From positions 62,001 through 126,000 of the forward strand of contig NZ_LFVY01000010.1 of the NCBI RefSeq assembly GCF_001050155.1: a stretch of 64,000 nucleotides of DNA, given 5' to 3'. The first letter of the stretch is position 1. Every line of letters starts with the position of its first letter. A model generated the notes under the pieces. It made no database searches and had not been told where the DNA came from. It saw only the letters and a list, made by a program, of their open reading frames with translations. The position numbers and the translations under genes are program-made. Positions 25,301 to 33,857 of this stretch are shown in pieces. Source of the DNA: Nitratireductor soli (GTDB lineage Bacteria > Pseudomonadota > Alphaproteobacteria > Rhizobiales > Rhizobiaceae).

Positions 25301-25984
25301 ATGGGCGAGGCCGAACTTTCGATCATCCTTCTCTCGGCACGGGTGGCGCTGGTCGCCATCCTGTGCGCGCTCGTTCCGGCTTTCGCCATCGCCTGGCTTC
25401 TGGCGCGCCAGCGCTTTGTCGGCAGGGGCCTGCTGCAGGCCCTTGTCACCCTGCCGCTGGTCCTGCCGCCGGTCGTCACCGGCTACGGACTGTTGATCCT
25501 GTTCGGCACGAAAGGGCCGCTCGGCCGGCTTTTCGAGCACCTGTTCGGCCTGCAATTCGCCTTTCGCTGGACCGGCGCAGCACTTGCCGCCGGCGTGATG
25601 GCCTTTCCGCTGCTCGTCCGGCCAATCCGCCTGTCGCTGGAGGCCATCGACCAGGGCTACGCGGAGGCGGCGCGCACGCTGGGCGCCTCGCGCCTGGTGG
25701 TGTTCTTCACCGTCACCCTGCCCCTGGCGCTGCCCGGCATCATCGCCGGCGCGGTGCTTGGTTTCGCCAAGGCGCTCGGCGAGTTCGGCGCCACCATCAC
25801 CTTCGTTTCCAACATTCCCGGCGAAACCCAGACCCTGTCGCTGGCGATCTATGCCCTGTTGCAGACCCCTTCGGGCGACGCCGCTGCCTTGCGGCTGATC
25901 CTGATCGCCATCGTGCTCGCCCTGGCAGCCATCGTCGCCTCGGAAATCCTGGCCCGCAAACTGACCCGGGGGGAACGTCCATGA
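25301..25984 (+). CDS. modB: Molybdate ABC transporter permease
   Basis: A 227-residue inner-membrane permease with about five or six helices. The EAA loop EAARTLGASRLVVFFTVTLPLALPGI lies at about residues 124-150 and contacts ModC. GFAKALGEFGATITFVSNIPG is the ModB-specific conserved segment. The stop overlaps the modC start by four bases (ATGA), indicating translational coupling. Confidence 0.95.
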   Translation: MGEAELSIILLSARVALVAILCALVPAFAIAWLLARQRFVGRGLLQALVTLPLVLPPVVTGYGLLILFGTKGPLGRLFEHLFGLQFAFRWTGAALAAGVMAFPLLVRPIRLSLEAIDQGYAEAARTLGASRLVVFFTVTLPLALPGIIAGAVLGFAKALGEFGATITFVSNIPGETQTLSLAIYALLQTPSGDAAALRLILIAIVLALAAIVASEILARKLTRGERP

Positions 25985-27081
25985 GCGTGCTCGATGTCGA
26001 CATCAAGGGCCGGGCCGGATCGTTCGAGATCGAGACGGCCTTCAGCGCCGGCCCCGGCGTGACCGCCCTGTTCGGCCCGTCGGGTGCCGGCAAATCCACG
26101 CTGCTCAAGATGATCGCCGGCACGGCGCGGCCTCTTTCGGGGCGCATCGTCGCGGCCGGCCGCACCCTTTACGATTCGGCAGCCGGCATCGACCTGCCGC
26201 CGGAACGGCGCGGCATCGGCTTCGTCTTTCAGGAAGCGCGCCTGTTCCCGCATCTGTCCGTACGCAGAAACCTCACCTATGCGCGCTGGGCCGGCCGCCG
26301 CCGGGGAACGCGCCCGTTCGACGAAGTGGTCGCCCTGCTCGGCATCGGCGACCGCCTCGACAATGCGCCGGCGACCCTGTCGGGCGGCGAGCGGCAGCGG
26401 GTCGCCATCGGCCGCGCGCTGCTGGCCGACCCCGCGCTGCTCTTGATGGACGAACCGCTCTCGTCGCTCGACAAAGCAAGGCGCGCCGAGATCCTGCCCT
26501 ATCTGGAGGCCATCCGCGCCGAGGCCGGCATCCCCATCGTCTATGTCAGCCACGAGACCGCCGAGGTGGCGCAACTGGCCGATACGGTGGTGCTGATCGA
26601 GGCCGGCCGAGTGACCGCCGTGGGCCCGGCCGCCGCCATGCTTGCCAGGCTCAGCCTTGCCGCCGGCAGCGACGCAAGCGAGGCCGCAACGCTGCTCGAA
26701 GGTCGGGTGATCGAAACCGATCCCGCCTATCACACGGCGACAATCGCCCTGGATGGAGGGCAACTGGAACTCACCGGCGACGGATTTGCCGAAGGCATGA
26801 TCGTTCGCCTGCGCGTGCGCGCCGCCGACGTCGCCATCGCCAGTGTCGCGCATGACGGCCTGTCGATCCGCAACCAGCTCCCCTGCCTGGTCGGCGAGGT
26901 GCGCCGCGACGGGGCCTTCGCCATGGTCACGCTGCACCTTGGCGAGCAGCGCCTGATCGCCCGCATCACCGCCAAATCGGCCGACATGCTGAACCTCGCC
27001 CCCGGCCGGAAGGCCTATGCCCTGCTCAAGGCCGTCTCGGTCGAGATGGCCCGCGTCGAGCGCCGGGAAATGCCAGGCTGA
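25981..27081 (+). CDS. modC: Molybdate ABC transporter ATP-binding protein
   Basis: A 366-residue ATPase. It has Walker A GPSGAGKST near residue 36, the signature LSGGERQRVAIGRALL near 129, Walker B LLLMDEPLSSLD just after, and the H-loop YVSHE. The C-terminal 90 residues form a Mop/TOBE molybdate-binding regulatory domain (LPCLVGEVRRDG and so on). The start overlaps modB by four bases; the same frame is open much further upstream but that is only antisense-like composition. It powers ModAB uptake. No modE lies in the window. Confidence 0.94.
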   Translation: MSVLDVDIKGRAGSFEIETAFSAGPGVTALFGPSGAGKSTLLKMIAGTARPLSGRIVAAGRTLYDSAAGIDLPPERRGIGFVFQEARLFPHLSVRRNLTYARWAGRRRGTRPFDEVVALLGIGDRLDNAPATLSGGERQRVAIGRALLADPALLLMDEPLSSLDKARRAEILPYLEAIRAEAGIPIVYVSHETAEVAQLADTVVLIEAGRVTAVGPAAAMLARLSLAAGSDASEAATLLEGRVIETDPAYHTATIALDGGQLELTGDGFAEGMIVRLRVRAADVAIASVAHDGLSIRNQLPCLVGEVRRDGAFAMVTLHLGEQRLIARITAKSADMLNLAPGRKAYALLKAVSVEMARVERREMPG

Positions 27082-27086
27082 AGCCG

Positions 27087-27595
27087 TCAGGCGCGGTGAA
27101 TGGCAACGTTCAGTTCCGGCCCGTTGCGGATCGTCTGGTAGACCACGCAATAGCGCTCGGTGAGCTTGAGAAGCTGGTCGAGCTGCTCCTGCGGCGCATC
27201 GGTATCGAGATCAAAGACCAGGCGGATCTGCGCAAAGCCGACGGGCGCCGTCTTGTCGACGCCCAAAGTGCCGCGAAAATCGAGATCGCCCTCGGCCGAC
27301 ACCGTGCCGGCCCTCAGCGGGATTTCCAGCGCCGTGGCGACCGCCTTCAGCGTCACGCCGGCACAGGCGACCAGCGCCTCGAGCAGCATGTCGCCCGAAC
27401 AGAGTCAAGGCCGCTGCCGCCGGTTGCCGGGTGCAGGCCGGCGACTGCCAAAGCCCGGCCGGTCTCCACCTTGCAGGCGACATTCCGGTCGTCGAGCGCT
27501 CCACGCGCCTTGAGGGTGATGCAGGCGGCTTCGGGCTCGCTTCGGTAGCGGTCCTTGATCGGCGCCTGAATGGCGCGCAAAGCGGCGGCGTCCAT
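27087..27595 (-). pseudogene. OsmC/Ohr-family protein, broken by a 1-base frameshift
   Basis: Read from the ATG at 27595 (with GAGGAGGAAAG upstream), the protein matches OsmC-like hydroperoxide-detoxifying enzymes up to HPATGGSGLD. The frame then shifts, and the conserved continuation CSGDMLLEALVACAGVTLKAVA is in another frame down to 27087. Adding one base around 27401-27406 (GAC-TCTGT to GACCTCTGT) would join the halves as GLDLCSGDMLLEAL, restoring a protein of about 169 residues. The family's peroxidatic Cys of CSGDM falls exactly at the break. It may be a real lesion or a sequencing error; both halves are otherwise intact, which suggests either a recent event or an error. It converges with modC, six bases apart. 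Confidence 0.8.
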
Positions 27596-27819
27596 GGTGG
27601 CTTTCCTCCTCGGTCCGGCTGTCGTCCATCACGCGGCCGGAAACCGTCATTCTAGCATGAATGCAAGCAAAGACAGCCGGTCGGCGCGCCCCGACAGGTG
27701 CCAAGTTTCGCTTGCATCGCGCCATACGCAGTGGAAACATGATCTTCAGGATGCGTCTTTAACGGGACGTCACAGTGCGGCGCTAGAGACCGCAGCAGAG
27801 CCTTTTGGGAGAATCCACG

Positions 27820-29763
27820 ATGAAAAGAAGCCTTGCCCTCGCCTCGCTGACCGCGTCGGTACTCGCGCTCAGCGCCGGTGCCGCCTTTGCCGACTACACG
27901 CTCAACATCCTGCACATCAACGATTGGCACAGCCGCATCGAGCCGATCAACAAATTCGATTCGACCTGTTCGGCGGAGGACGACGAGAAGGGCGATTGCT
28001 TTGGCGGCGCCGCACGCCTCGTCACCGCCGTCGCCGAGGCGCGTAAGGCGCTCGACGGTCAGAACGTTCTGTTCCTCAATGCCGGCGACAATTTCCAGGG
28101 CTCGCTGTTCTACACCACCTACAAGGGTGCGGCGGAAGCCGAATTCCTCAACCTGATGAAGACCGACGCCATGGTTGTCGGCAACCATGAATTCGACGAT
28201 GGCGAGGACGGCCTCGCCACTTTCCTCGGCAAGGTCGAGTTCCCCGTGCTTGGCTCCAACGTCAAGGCGACGTCCGCCTCGGCCCTGGGCGACCGGGTCA
28301 AGGAATATGTCATCCTCGACGTCGGCGGCGAGAAGATCGCCCTGGTCGGCGCCGTCGCCAACGATACGGCCGAGCTTTCCTCGCCCGGCGAGCACGTCTC
28401 GATCATCGAGGATGTGGCCGGCATCACCGAGGCCGTCAAGGCGGCCACCGCCGACGGCATCAACAAGGTGATCGCCATCACCCATGTGGGCTACCCGCGC
28501 GACCTGGAGGCCATCGCCAAGATTCCAGGCGTCGACGCGGTGGTCGGCGGCCACACCAACACGCTGCTGTCCAACACGATCGAGGGAGCGGCAGGTCCCT
28601 ACCCGACCATGGTCGACAATCCGGACGGCCACCAGGTGCCGGTGGTGCAGGCGGCGTCCTACTCGAAATATCTTGGCGAGCTGAAGCTCGTCTTCAACGA
28701 TGACGGCGTGGTGACCGCAGCCACCGGCGACGTCAAGCTGATCGATGCCTCCGTCGCCAAGGACGAGGCGGTCGTCGCCCGCGTCAAGGAACTGGCCGGC
28801 CCGATCGAGGAGTTGAAGAACAAGGTCGTTGCCGAGACCGCCGCGCCCGTCGACGGCAGCCGCGAGACCTGCCGCGCCGGCGAATGCGAGATGGGCAATC
28901 TCGTCACCGACGCCATGGTCGCCCGCACCAGGGACCAGGGCGTGCAGTTCGCCATCACCAATGGCGGCGGCCTGCGCGCCTCCATTGACCAGGGCGAGGT
29001 GACCATGGGCGAGGTTCTCGGCGTCCTGCCCTTCCAGAACACGCTCGCCACCTTCCAGATCAAGGGCGCCGATGTCGTCGCCTCGCTGGAAAGCGGCGTC
29101 AGCCAGATCGAGGACGGCGGCGGCCGTTTCCCCCAGGTTTCCGGCCTGCGCTTCGCCTTCGATCCCTCCGTCGCGCCGAATGAAGGCCGCATCAAATCCG
29201 TCGAGGTGAAGGATGGCGACGGCTGGAAGGCGATCGACGCCGACGCCACCTACACGGTCGCCACCAACAACTTCATGCGCAATGGCGGCGACGGCTACAA
29301 GCTGTTCGCCGACAAGGCCGAGAATGCCTATGACTACGGCCCGGGCCTGGAGCAGGTGCTGGCCGACTACATGGCCGAAAACATCCCCTACAAGCCCTTC
29401 ACCGAGGGCCGCATCACCGAAGTGGCCGCCACCGTCGCCGCCGAAGACGGGATGAAGAAGGACGACGCGGCAACGCCCGAACTTCCCGAAATGTCGAAAA
29501 CCATCGCCAGCCAGGCGCCCAGCGTAAGCGAGACCGCCGAAGGCACGGAAGAAAAGCCGATGGAAGCGGCCGCCGCCTCCGACACGAAGGCGGCGATGGA
29601 TGGCAACAGCCACACCATCGCTGCCGGCGACACGCTGTGGGACATCGCCGCCACCCAATACGGCGATCCGACGAAATGGCGCGTGATCGCCGAAGCAAAT
29701 CCCGGAGTGCAGCCGAGACGGCTTCATGTCGGCGCGATGCTGACGCTTCCGCCGGCGAACTGA
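27820..29763 (+). CDS. Periplasmic 5'-nucleotidase/UDP-sugar hydrolase with C-terminal LysM domain
   Basis: A 647-residue exported enzyme. After a signal peptide (about 24 residues) comes the metallophosphatase domain with LHINDWHSRIE, NAGDNFQGS, VVGNHEFDDG and GGHTNTLL metal-ligand motifs. The 5'-nucleotidase C-terminal domain follows, with GNLVTDAM and ITNGGGLRASI. Residues about 595-645 form a LysM module (HTIAAGDTLWDIAATQYGDP), joined by an acidic Ala/Glu-rich linker. It would release phosphate and nucleosides from extracellular nucleotides while tethered to peptidoglycan. The ATG at 27820 follows GGGAG. UshA-type proteins usually end after the nucleotidase domain, so the LysM tail is an addition. 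A terminator follows. Confidence 0.9.
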   Translation: MKRSLALASLTASVLALSAGAAFADYTLNILHINDWHSRIEPINKFDSTCSAEDDEKGDCFGGAARLVTAVAEARKALDGQNVLFLNAGDNFQGSLFYTTYKGAAEAEFLNLMKTDAMVVGNHEFDDGEDGLATFLGKVEFPVLGSNVKATSASALGDRVKEYVILDVGGEKIALVGAVANDTAELSSPGEHVSIIEDVAGITEAVKAATADGINKVIAITHVGYPRDLEAIAKIPGVDAVVGGHTNTLLSNTIEGAAGPYPTMVDNPDGHQVPVVQAASYSKYLGELKLVFNDDGVVTAATGDVKLIDASVAKDEAVVARVKELAGPIEELKNKVVAETAAPVDGSRETCRAGECEMGNLVTDAMVARTRDQGVQFAITNGGGLRASIDQGEVTMGEVLGVLPFQNTLATFQIKGADVVASLESGVSQIEDGGGRFPQVSGLRFAFDPSVAPNEGRIKSVEVKDGDGWKAIDADATYTVATNNFMRNGGDGYKLFADKAENAYDYGPGLEQVLADYMAENIPYKPFTEGRITEVAATVAAEDGMKKDDAATPELPEMSKTIASQAPSVSETAEGTEEKPMEAAAASDTKAAMDGNSHTIAAGDTLWDIAATQYGDPTKWRVIAEANPGVQPRRLHVGAMLTLPPAN

Positions 29764-29785
29764 AACGACAGGCATTGTTTGAACG

Positions 29786-29815
29786 AGGCTCCGCCACGCC
29801 AGGCGGAGCCTTTTT
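29786..29815 (+). terminator. Rho-independent terminator after 5'-nucleotidase gene
   Basis: AGGCTCCGCC, a six-base loop, then GGCGGAGCCT followed by TTTT; a perfect ten-pair stem 22 bases past the stop codon. Confidence 0.93.
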
Positions 29816-29890
29816 CGCACCTGCGGCTACAGGTTCCATTGAAAACCGTTTCGGGTTCGCTAGCTTCCGGGGAACGATCGGAGTCATGGA

Positions 29891-30955
29891 ATGAACCTCC
29901 CCACGAAAATCGACCCCCAGGCCGCCAGGGCGATCGGCCCGTTACCCGCCGACCATCCGCCGGTGCGCGTCGGCAAGGTCGGTGTCCTGCTCGTCAATCT
30001 CGGCACGCCGGACGGAACCGAATACGCACCCATGCGGCGCTATCTGAAGGAGTTCCTCTCCGACAAGCGTGTCATCGAATGGCCGCGCGCCATCTGGTTG
30101 CCGATCCTCTACGGCATCGTGCTGAACACGCGACCGAAGAAATCGGGCGCCGCATATCGACAGATATGGAACCAGGAGCGCAATGAATCACCCCTGCGCA
30201 CCTTCACCCGCGCCCAGGGCGAAAAACTTGCCGGAGCGCTTGCCGGCGAAGAGCACATCGTCGTCGACTGGGCCATGCGCTACGGCCAGCCGTCCATCGA
30301 GGCCGTGACGCAAGGCCTGATGGAGCGCGGCTGCGACCGCATCGTCATGTTTCCGCTCTATCCGCAATATTCGGCGACGACGACGGCGACGGTGAACGAC
30401 AAGTTCTTCGAGGCGCTGATGAAGATGCGCTTCCAGCCGGCCGTGCGCACCGTGCCCTCCTATCAGGACGAGCCCGTCTACATCGAGGCGCTGGCCCGCT
30501 CGATCGAGAACCACCTGGCCGGCCTCGCCTACGAGCCGGAAGTGGTGATCGCCTCCTACCACGGCATCCCGCAGAGCTATTTCCAGCGTGGCGATCCATA
30601 TCATTGCCATTGCCAGAAGACGACGCGGCTGTTGCGCGACCGGCTCGGCTGGGACGAGAACAGGCTCATCACCTGCTTTCAGTCGCGTTTCGGCCCCGAG
30701 GAATGGCTGCAACCCTACACGGACAAGACGGTCGAGAAACTGGCACGGGAGGGCGCCAAGTCGATCGCCGTCTTCAATCCCGGCTTCGTCTCGGACTGTC
30801 TGGAGACGCTTGAGGAGATTGCCGGAGAGGCCGGCGAGATTTTCCGCCATGCCGGCGGCGAGAATTTCAGTCACATCCCCTGCCTGAACGATTCGGACGA
30901 AGGCATGGCGGTGATCGAGACACTCGTGCGGCGTGAACTCTCCGGCTGGATGTGA
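29891..30955 (+). CDS. hemH: Ferrochelatase
   Basis: A 354-residue protein inserting Fe2+ into protoporphyrin IX, the last step of protoheme synthesis. GVLLVNLGTPDG opens the domain. The active-site His lies in SYHGIPQSYFQRGDPY at about residue 220, and the C-terminal metal-side Glu lies in the DCLETLEEIAGE segment. The length fits proteobacterial enzymes without a C-terminal iron-sulfur cluster. It is monocistronic between the preceding terminator and repeat A copy 2. Confidence 0.95.
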   Translation: MNLPTKIDPQAARAIGPLPADHPPVRVGKVGVLLVNLGTPDGTEYAPMRRYLKEFLSDKRVIEWPRAIWLPILYGIVLNTRPKKSGAAYRQIWNQERNESPLRTFTRAQGEKLAGALAGEEHIVVDWAMRYGQPSIEAVTQGLMERGCDRIVMFPLYPQYSATTTATVNDKFFEALMKMRFQPAVRTVPSYQDEPVYIEALARSIENHLAGLAYEPEVVIASYHGIPQSYFQRGDPYHCHCQKTTRLLRDRLGWDENRLITCFQSRFGPEEWLQPYTDKTVEKLAREGAKSIAVFNPGFVSDCLETLEEIAGEAGEIFRHAGGENFSHIPCLNDSDEGMAVIETLVRRELSGWM

Positions 30956-31033
30956 ACCATTCGCCGCAAGACCTGCGGCAACCTGTCGTTGAGAACTGTC
31001 ATAGCCAGAACGTTTGATTTGGTCCAACTTGCG

Positions 31034-31148
31034 CTAGATCACGATGATTTTGGATTGATTCAATCCAAAATCATCGTGATCGCTCTCAATAAGCTGGAGC
31101 GGGATGCGGGCGGAAAACCGCTTCGCACTTTTCCTCATCCCGCTCTAG
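31034..31148 (-). repeat. CTAG-bounded palindromic repeat, family A copy 2
   Basis: A 115-base inverted copy of the element at 4410-4527, again bounded by CTAG on both sides. Its first 45 bases form a perfect palindrome around GGATTGATTCAATCC. The rest forms the GAGCGGGATG outer stem with an inner GCGG/CCGC hairpin. It lies between hemH and the SPFH gene. Confidence 0.88.
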
Positions 31149-31199
31149 ACTGCGCCGCATCATCGAATCGCGCCCGCCGGGCCGACCCAGGAGACAACA

Positions 31200-32156
31200 A
31201 TGTCCTTTACCGGTTTCGACGTGCTCATCCCCGTCCTGGTGGTGCTCGTCCTGCTTTTGATCTTTGCCGGCATCAAGACGGTGCCGCAGGGCTTCAACTA
31301 CACCGTTGAGCGTTTTGGCGGCTACACGCGTACGCTGTCGCCCGGCCTCAACATCATCGTACCGTTCATCGACCGCGTCGGCGCCAAGATGAACATGATG
31401 GAGCAGGTTCTGGACGTGCCGACCCAGGAAGTGATCACCCGCGACAATGCCATCGTCGCCGTCGACGGGGTCGCCTTCTACCAGGTGCTGACCGCCGCCC
31501 AGGCCGCCTATCAGGTTTCCGGCCTGCAGAACGCCATCCTCAACCTGACCATGACCAACATTCGCTCGGTGATGGGCTCGATGGATCTGGACGAGCTTCT
31601 GTCGAACCGCGATGCGATCAACGAAAAGCTCCTGCACATCGTCGACGACGCGGCCAGCCCCTGGGGCATCAAGATGACCCGCGTCGAGATCAAGGACATC
31701 AACCCGCCGGCCAACCTGGTCGAGAGCATGGCCCGCCAGATGATGGCCGAGCGCAACAAGCGCGCCCAGATCCTCGAGGCGGAGGGCCTCAAGCAGGCGC
31801 AGATCCTGGAGGCCGAGGGCCGCCGCGAGGCCGCCTTCCGTGACGCCGAGGCGCGCGAGCGCGCCGCCGAGGCCGAAGCCCGCGCCACCCAGGTGGTCTC
31901 CGAAGCCATTGCCGCCGGCGACGTCCAGGCGGTCAACTACTTCGTCGCGCAAAAATACACCGAAGCGCTGGCCGCGGTCGGCTCGGCCCCCAACAGCAAG
32001 GTCGTGCTGATGCCGATGGAGGCCTCCGCGCTGATCGGCTCGCTGGGCGGCATCAGCGCCATTGCCCGCGAGGTCTTTGGCGATGGCGAACGACCGGGCA
32101 CGCGCCCGCGCAGCGCCTCGGCGCGCCCGCCGCGCACCAGCCCGAGCGAAGGTTAG
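31200..32156 (+). CDS. SPFH/band-7 membrane protein (paraslipin, QmcA/YbbK-like)
   Basis: A 318-residue stomatin-family protein. An N-terminal membrane helix ([18 protein letters not shown]) precedes the SPFH domain ([29 protein letters not shown]) at about 28-190, then a long Ala/Glu-rich coiled coil ([24 protein letters not shown]) and a disordered tail. Such proteins oligomerise into membrane microdomain scaffolds and work with NfeD partners. An nfeD gene follows four bases later, which is the standard pair. A role in membrane or protease control is inferred. Confidence 0.93.
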   Translation: MSFTGFDVLIPVLVVLVLLLIFAGIKTVPQGFNYTVERFGGYTRTLSPGLNIIVPFIDRVGAKMNMMEQVLDVPTQEVITRDNAIVAVDGVAFYQVLTAAQAAYQVSGLQNAILNLTMTNIRSVMGSMDLDELLSNRDAINEKLLHIVDDAASPWGIKMTRVEIKDINPPANLVESMARQMMAERNKRAQILEAEGLKQAQILEAEGRREAAFRDAEARERAAEAEARATQVVSEAIAAGDVQAVNYFVAQKYTEALAAVGSAPNSKVVLMPMEASALIGSLGGISAIAREVFGDGERPGTRPRSASARPPRTSPSEG

Positions 32157-32160
32157 GCGC

Positions 32161-32622
32161 ATGCTCCTGCACATTCTCTCGGAACTGGGCCCCTGGAACT
32201 GGATGTTGCTCGGCTTCGTGCTGCTTGCCGCGGAGATCCTGGTGTCCGGTGTCTTCCTGTTATGGATCGGCATTGCCGCGATCCTGACGGGAGCCATCTC
32301 GCTGCAGCTATGGGGCAAGGATTTCTGGGGCTGGCAGGTGCAGGTGCTGGTCTTCCTCGCCCTGTCGCTGATCTCCGCCTATGCGGGCAAGCGGCTGATG
32401 GATTCGCGGCGCAACGAGGAAACGGATCAGCCGTTCCTCAACCGGCGCGCCGAACAGTTGGTCGGCCGCACGGCGCGGCTCGAAACGGCGATCGACAATG
32501 GCTACGGGCGGGTCCGGCTCGACGACACGATCTGGCGCGTCAGCGGCCCGGACCTGGCGGCCGGAGCGCAGGTCAGGATCGTTGCCGTCCGCAACGGCAC
32601 CCTCGAAGTCGAGGCGGCGTAA
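32161..32622 (+). CDS. nfeD: NfeD family membrane protein
   Basis: A 153-residue short NfeD (YbbJ-like). Two or three membrane helices at about residues 10-75 are followed by a small soluble OB-fold domain (VGRTARLETAIDNGYGRVRLDDTIWRVSGPDLAAGAQVRIV), the typical NfeD C-terminus. It starts four bases after the SPFH stop, and the two probably form a complex in the inner membrane. The chosen ATG replaces a longer in-frame extension inside the SPFH gene. Repeat B copy 4 begins 13 bases after the stop. Confidence 0.9.
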   Translation: MLLHILSELGPWNWMLLGFVLLAAEILVSGVFLLWIGIAAILTGAISLQLWGKDFWGWQVQVLVFLALSLISAYAGKRLMDSRRNEETDQPFLNRRAEQLVGRTARLETAIDNGYGRVRLDDTIWRVSGPDLAAGAQVRIVAVRNGTLEVEAA

Positions 32623-32634
32623 CCGGTTTCCCGG

Positions 32635-32740
32635 TTAGAGAATTTTGCAGTCAGGTGGAATCACCTGACGTCCGCATAAATGCGGAAAAACAAAGAGATA
32701 GACCGGTTCAGCGTTTCTATGAAACACTGAAACGGTCTAG
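32635..32740 (-). repeat. Palindromic repeat, family B copy 4
   Basis: An inverted full copy: CAGGTG/CACCTG stem, the TCCGCATAAATGCGGA dyad, then a hairpin of the GACCGGTTCA type, ending CTAG at 32737-32740. Its last CTAG holds the TAG stop of kdsD. Confidence 0.88.
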
Positions 32741-33732
32741 GCGGCGCCGATGCGCAGCAGGTCATGCAGGTGGATCACACCGCACGGCTTGCGGTTCTCG
32801 ACAACCATCAATGTGGTGATCGCCGACGAATTGACCAGATGCAATGCGCTTTCGGCCAGCATGTCGGGGGCGATGGTCTTCGGATTGGGCGTCATCACCT
32901 GATCGACGGTCATCGACAGCAGTTCGCTGTCGATGTGGCGCCGCAAATCGCCGTCGGTGATGATGCCGATCAGCATGCCCTCTGCATCGACGATGCCGAC
33001 ACAGCCGAACCCCTTCTGCGTCATCTCCAGGATCGCCTCGCGCATCAGCGCGCCGCTTGTGGCGAGCGGCAGTTCGTCACCCTGGTGCATGATGTTTCGC
33101 ACCTGCGTCAGCTTGGCGCCGAGTTGCCCGCCGGGATGGAAGGTGCGGAAATGATCTGCCGTGAAGCCGCGCGCCTCGAGCAGGGCCACCGCCAGCGCAT
33201 CGCCGATGACCAGTTGCAGCACCGTCGAAGTGGTCGGCGCCAGCCCGTGCGGGCAGGCTTCCGGCGCGCGCGGCAGGCCGAGCACGATGCTCGCCTCCTT
33301 GGCAAGCGCCGAACTGGTCCCCGCAGTGATGGCGATCAGCGGAATGGCGAAGCGGCGCGCATAGGCGACGATGCCCTGCAACTCGGTCGTTTCGCCCGAC
33401 CAGGACATGGCGAGGATCGCGTCGTCACGGCCGATCATGCCGAGATCGCCATGGTTGGCCTCCGCAGGATGCACGAAAAAGGCCGGGGTGCCCGTGGACG
33501 CCAGCGTCGCGGCGATCTTCGAGCCGATATGGCCGCTCTTGCCGACGCCGGTGACGATAACCCGCCCGGCAATCTGCGACACGGTTTGCACGGCTTCCGC
33601 GAAAGGCCCGGCAAGCCCGTTGTCCAGTGCCTCGGCCAGTGCCTTCAGGCCGGCCTGTTCGATCTCGAGCGTGCGGACGGCCGATGCGATGACGCTGCGG
33701 CGATTGATGGTCATGGTGTTGTCTTTGAGCAT
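32737..33732 (-). CDS. kdsD: Arabinose-5-phosphate isomerase (KpsF/GutQ family)
   Basis: A 331-residue protein with an N-terminal SIS sugar-isomerase domain (VIVTGVGKSGHIGSKIAATLASTGTPA; SWSGETTEL) and two C-terminal CBS domains (about residues 205-325). It converts ribulose-5-phosphate to arabinose-5-phosphate for KDO and lipopolysaccharide synthesis. The ATG at 33732 has AAGGG upstream; ATG 33714 is an alternative. The neighbours (outer-membrane barrel, GalU, envelope hydrolases) are all envelope-related. Its stop codon comes from the repeat edge. Confidence 0.93.
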   Translation of the reverse strand: MLKDNTMTINRRSVIASAVRTLEIEQAGLKALAEALDNGLAGPFAEAVQTVSQIAGRVIVTGVGKSGHIGSKIAATLASTGTPAFFVHPAEANHGDLGMIGRDDAILAMSWSGETTELQGIVAYARRFAIPLIAITAGTSSALAKEASIVLGLPRAPEACPHGLAPTTSTVLQLVIGDALAVALLEARGFTADHFRTFHPGGQLGAKLTQVRNIMHQGDELPLATSGALMREAILEMTQKGFGCVGIVDAEGMLIGIITDGDLRRHIDSELLSMTVDQVMTPNPKTIAPDMLAESALHLVNSSAITTLMVVENRKPCGVIHLHDLLRIGAA

Positions 33733-33857
33733 GAAACTGCCCTTACTCCGACAAGCGCCGCCTGTCCAACCCTGTTTGCCTGTTTTGTCGCCGGCTTCTG
33801 CCCGGCAAGCAACGGTCCATTAACCGCGATTGTTTACGCTTCCCTAAGCATAACGTT

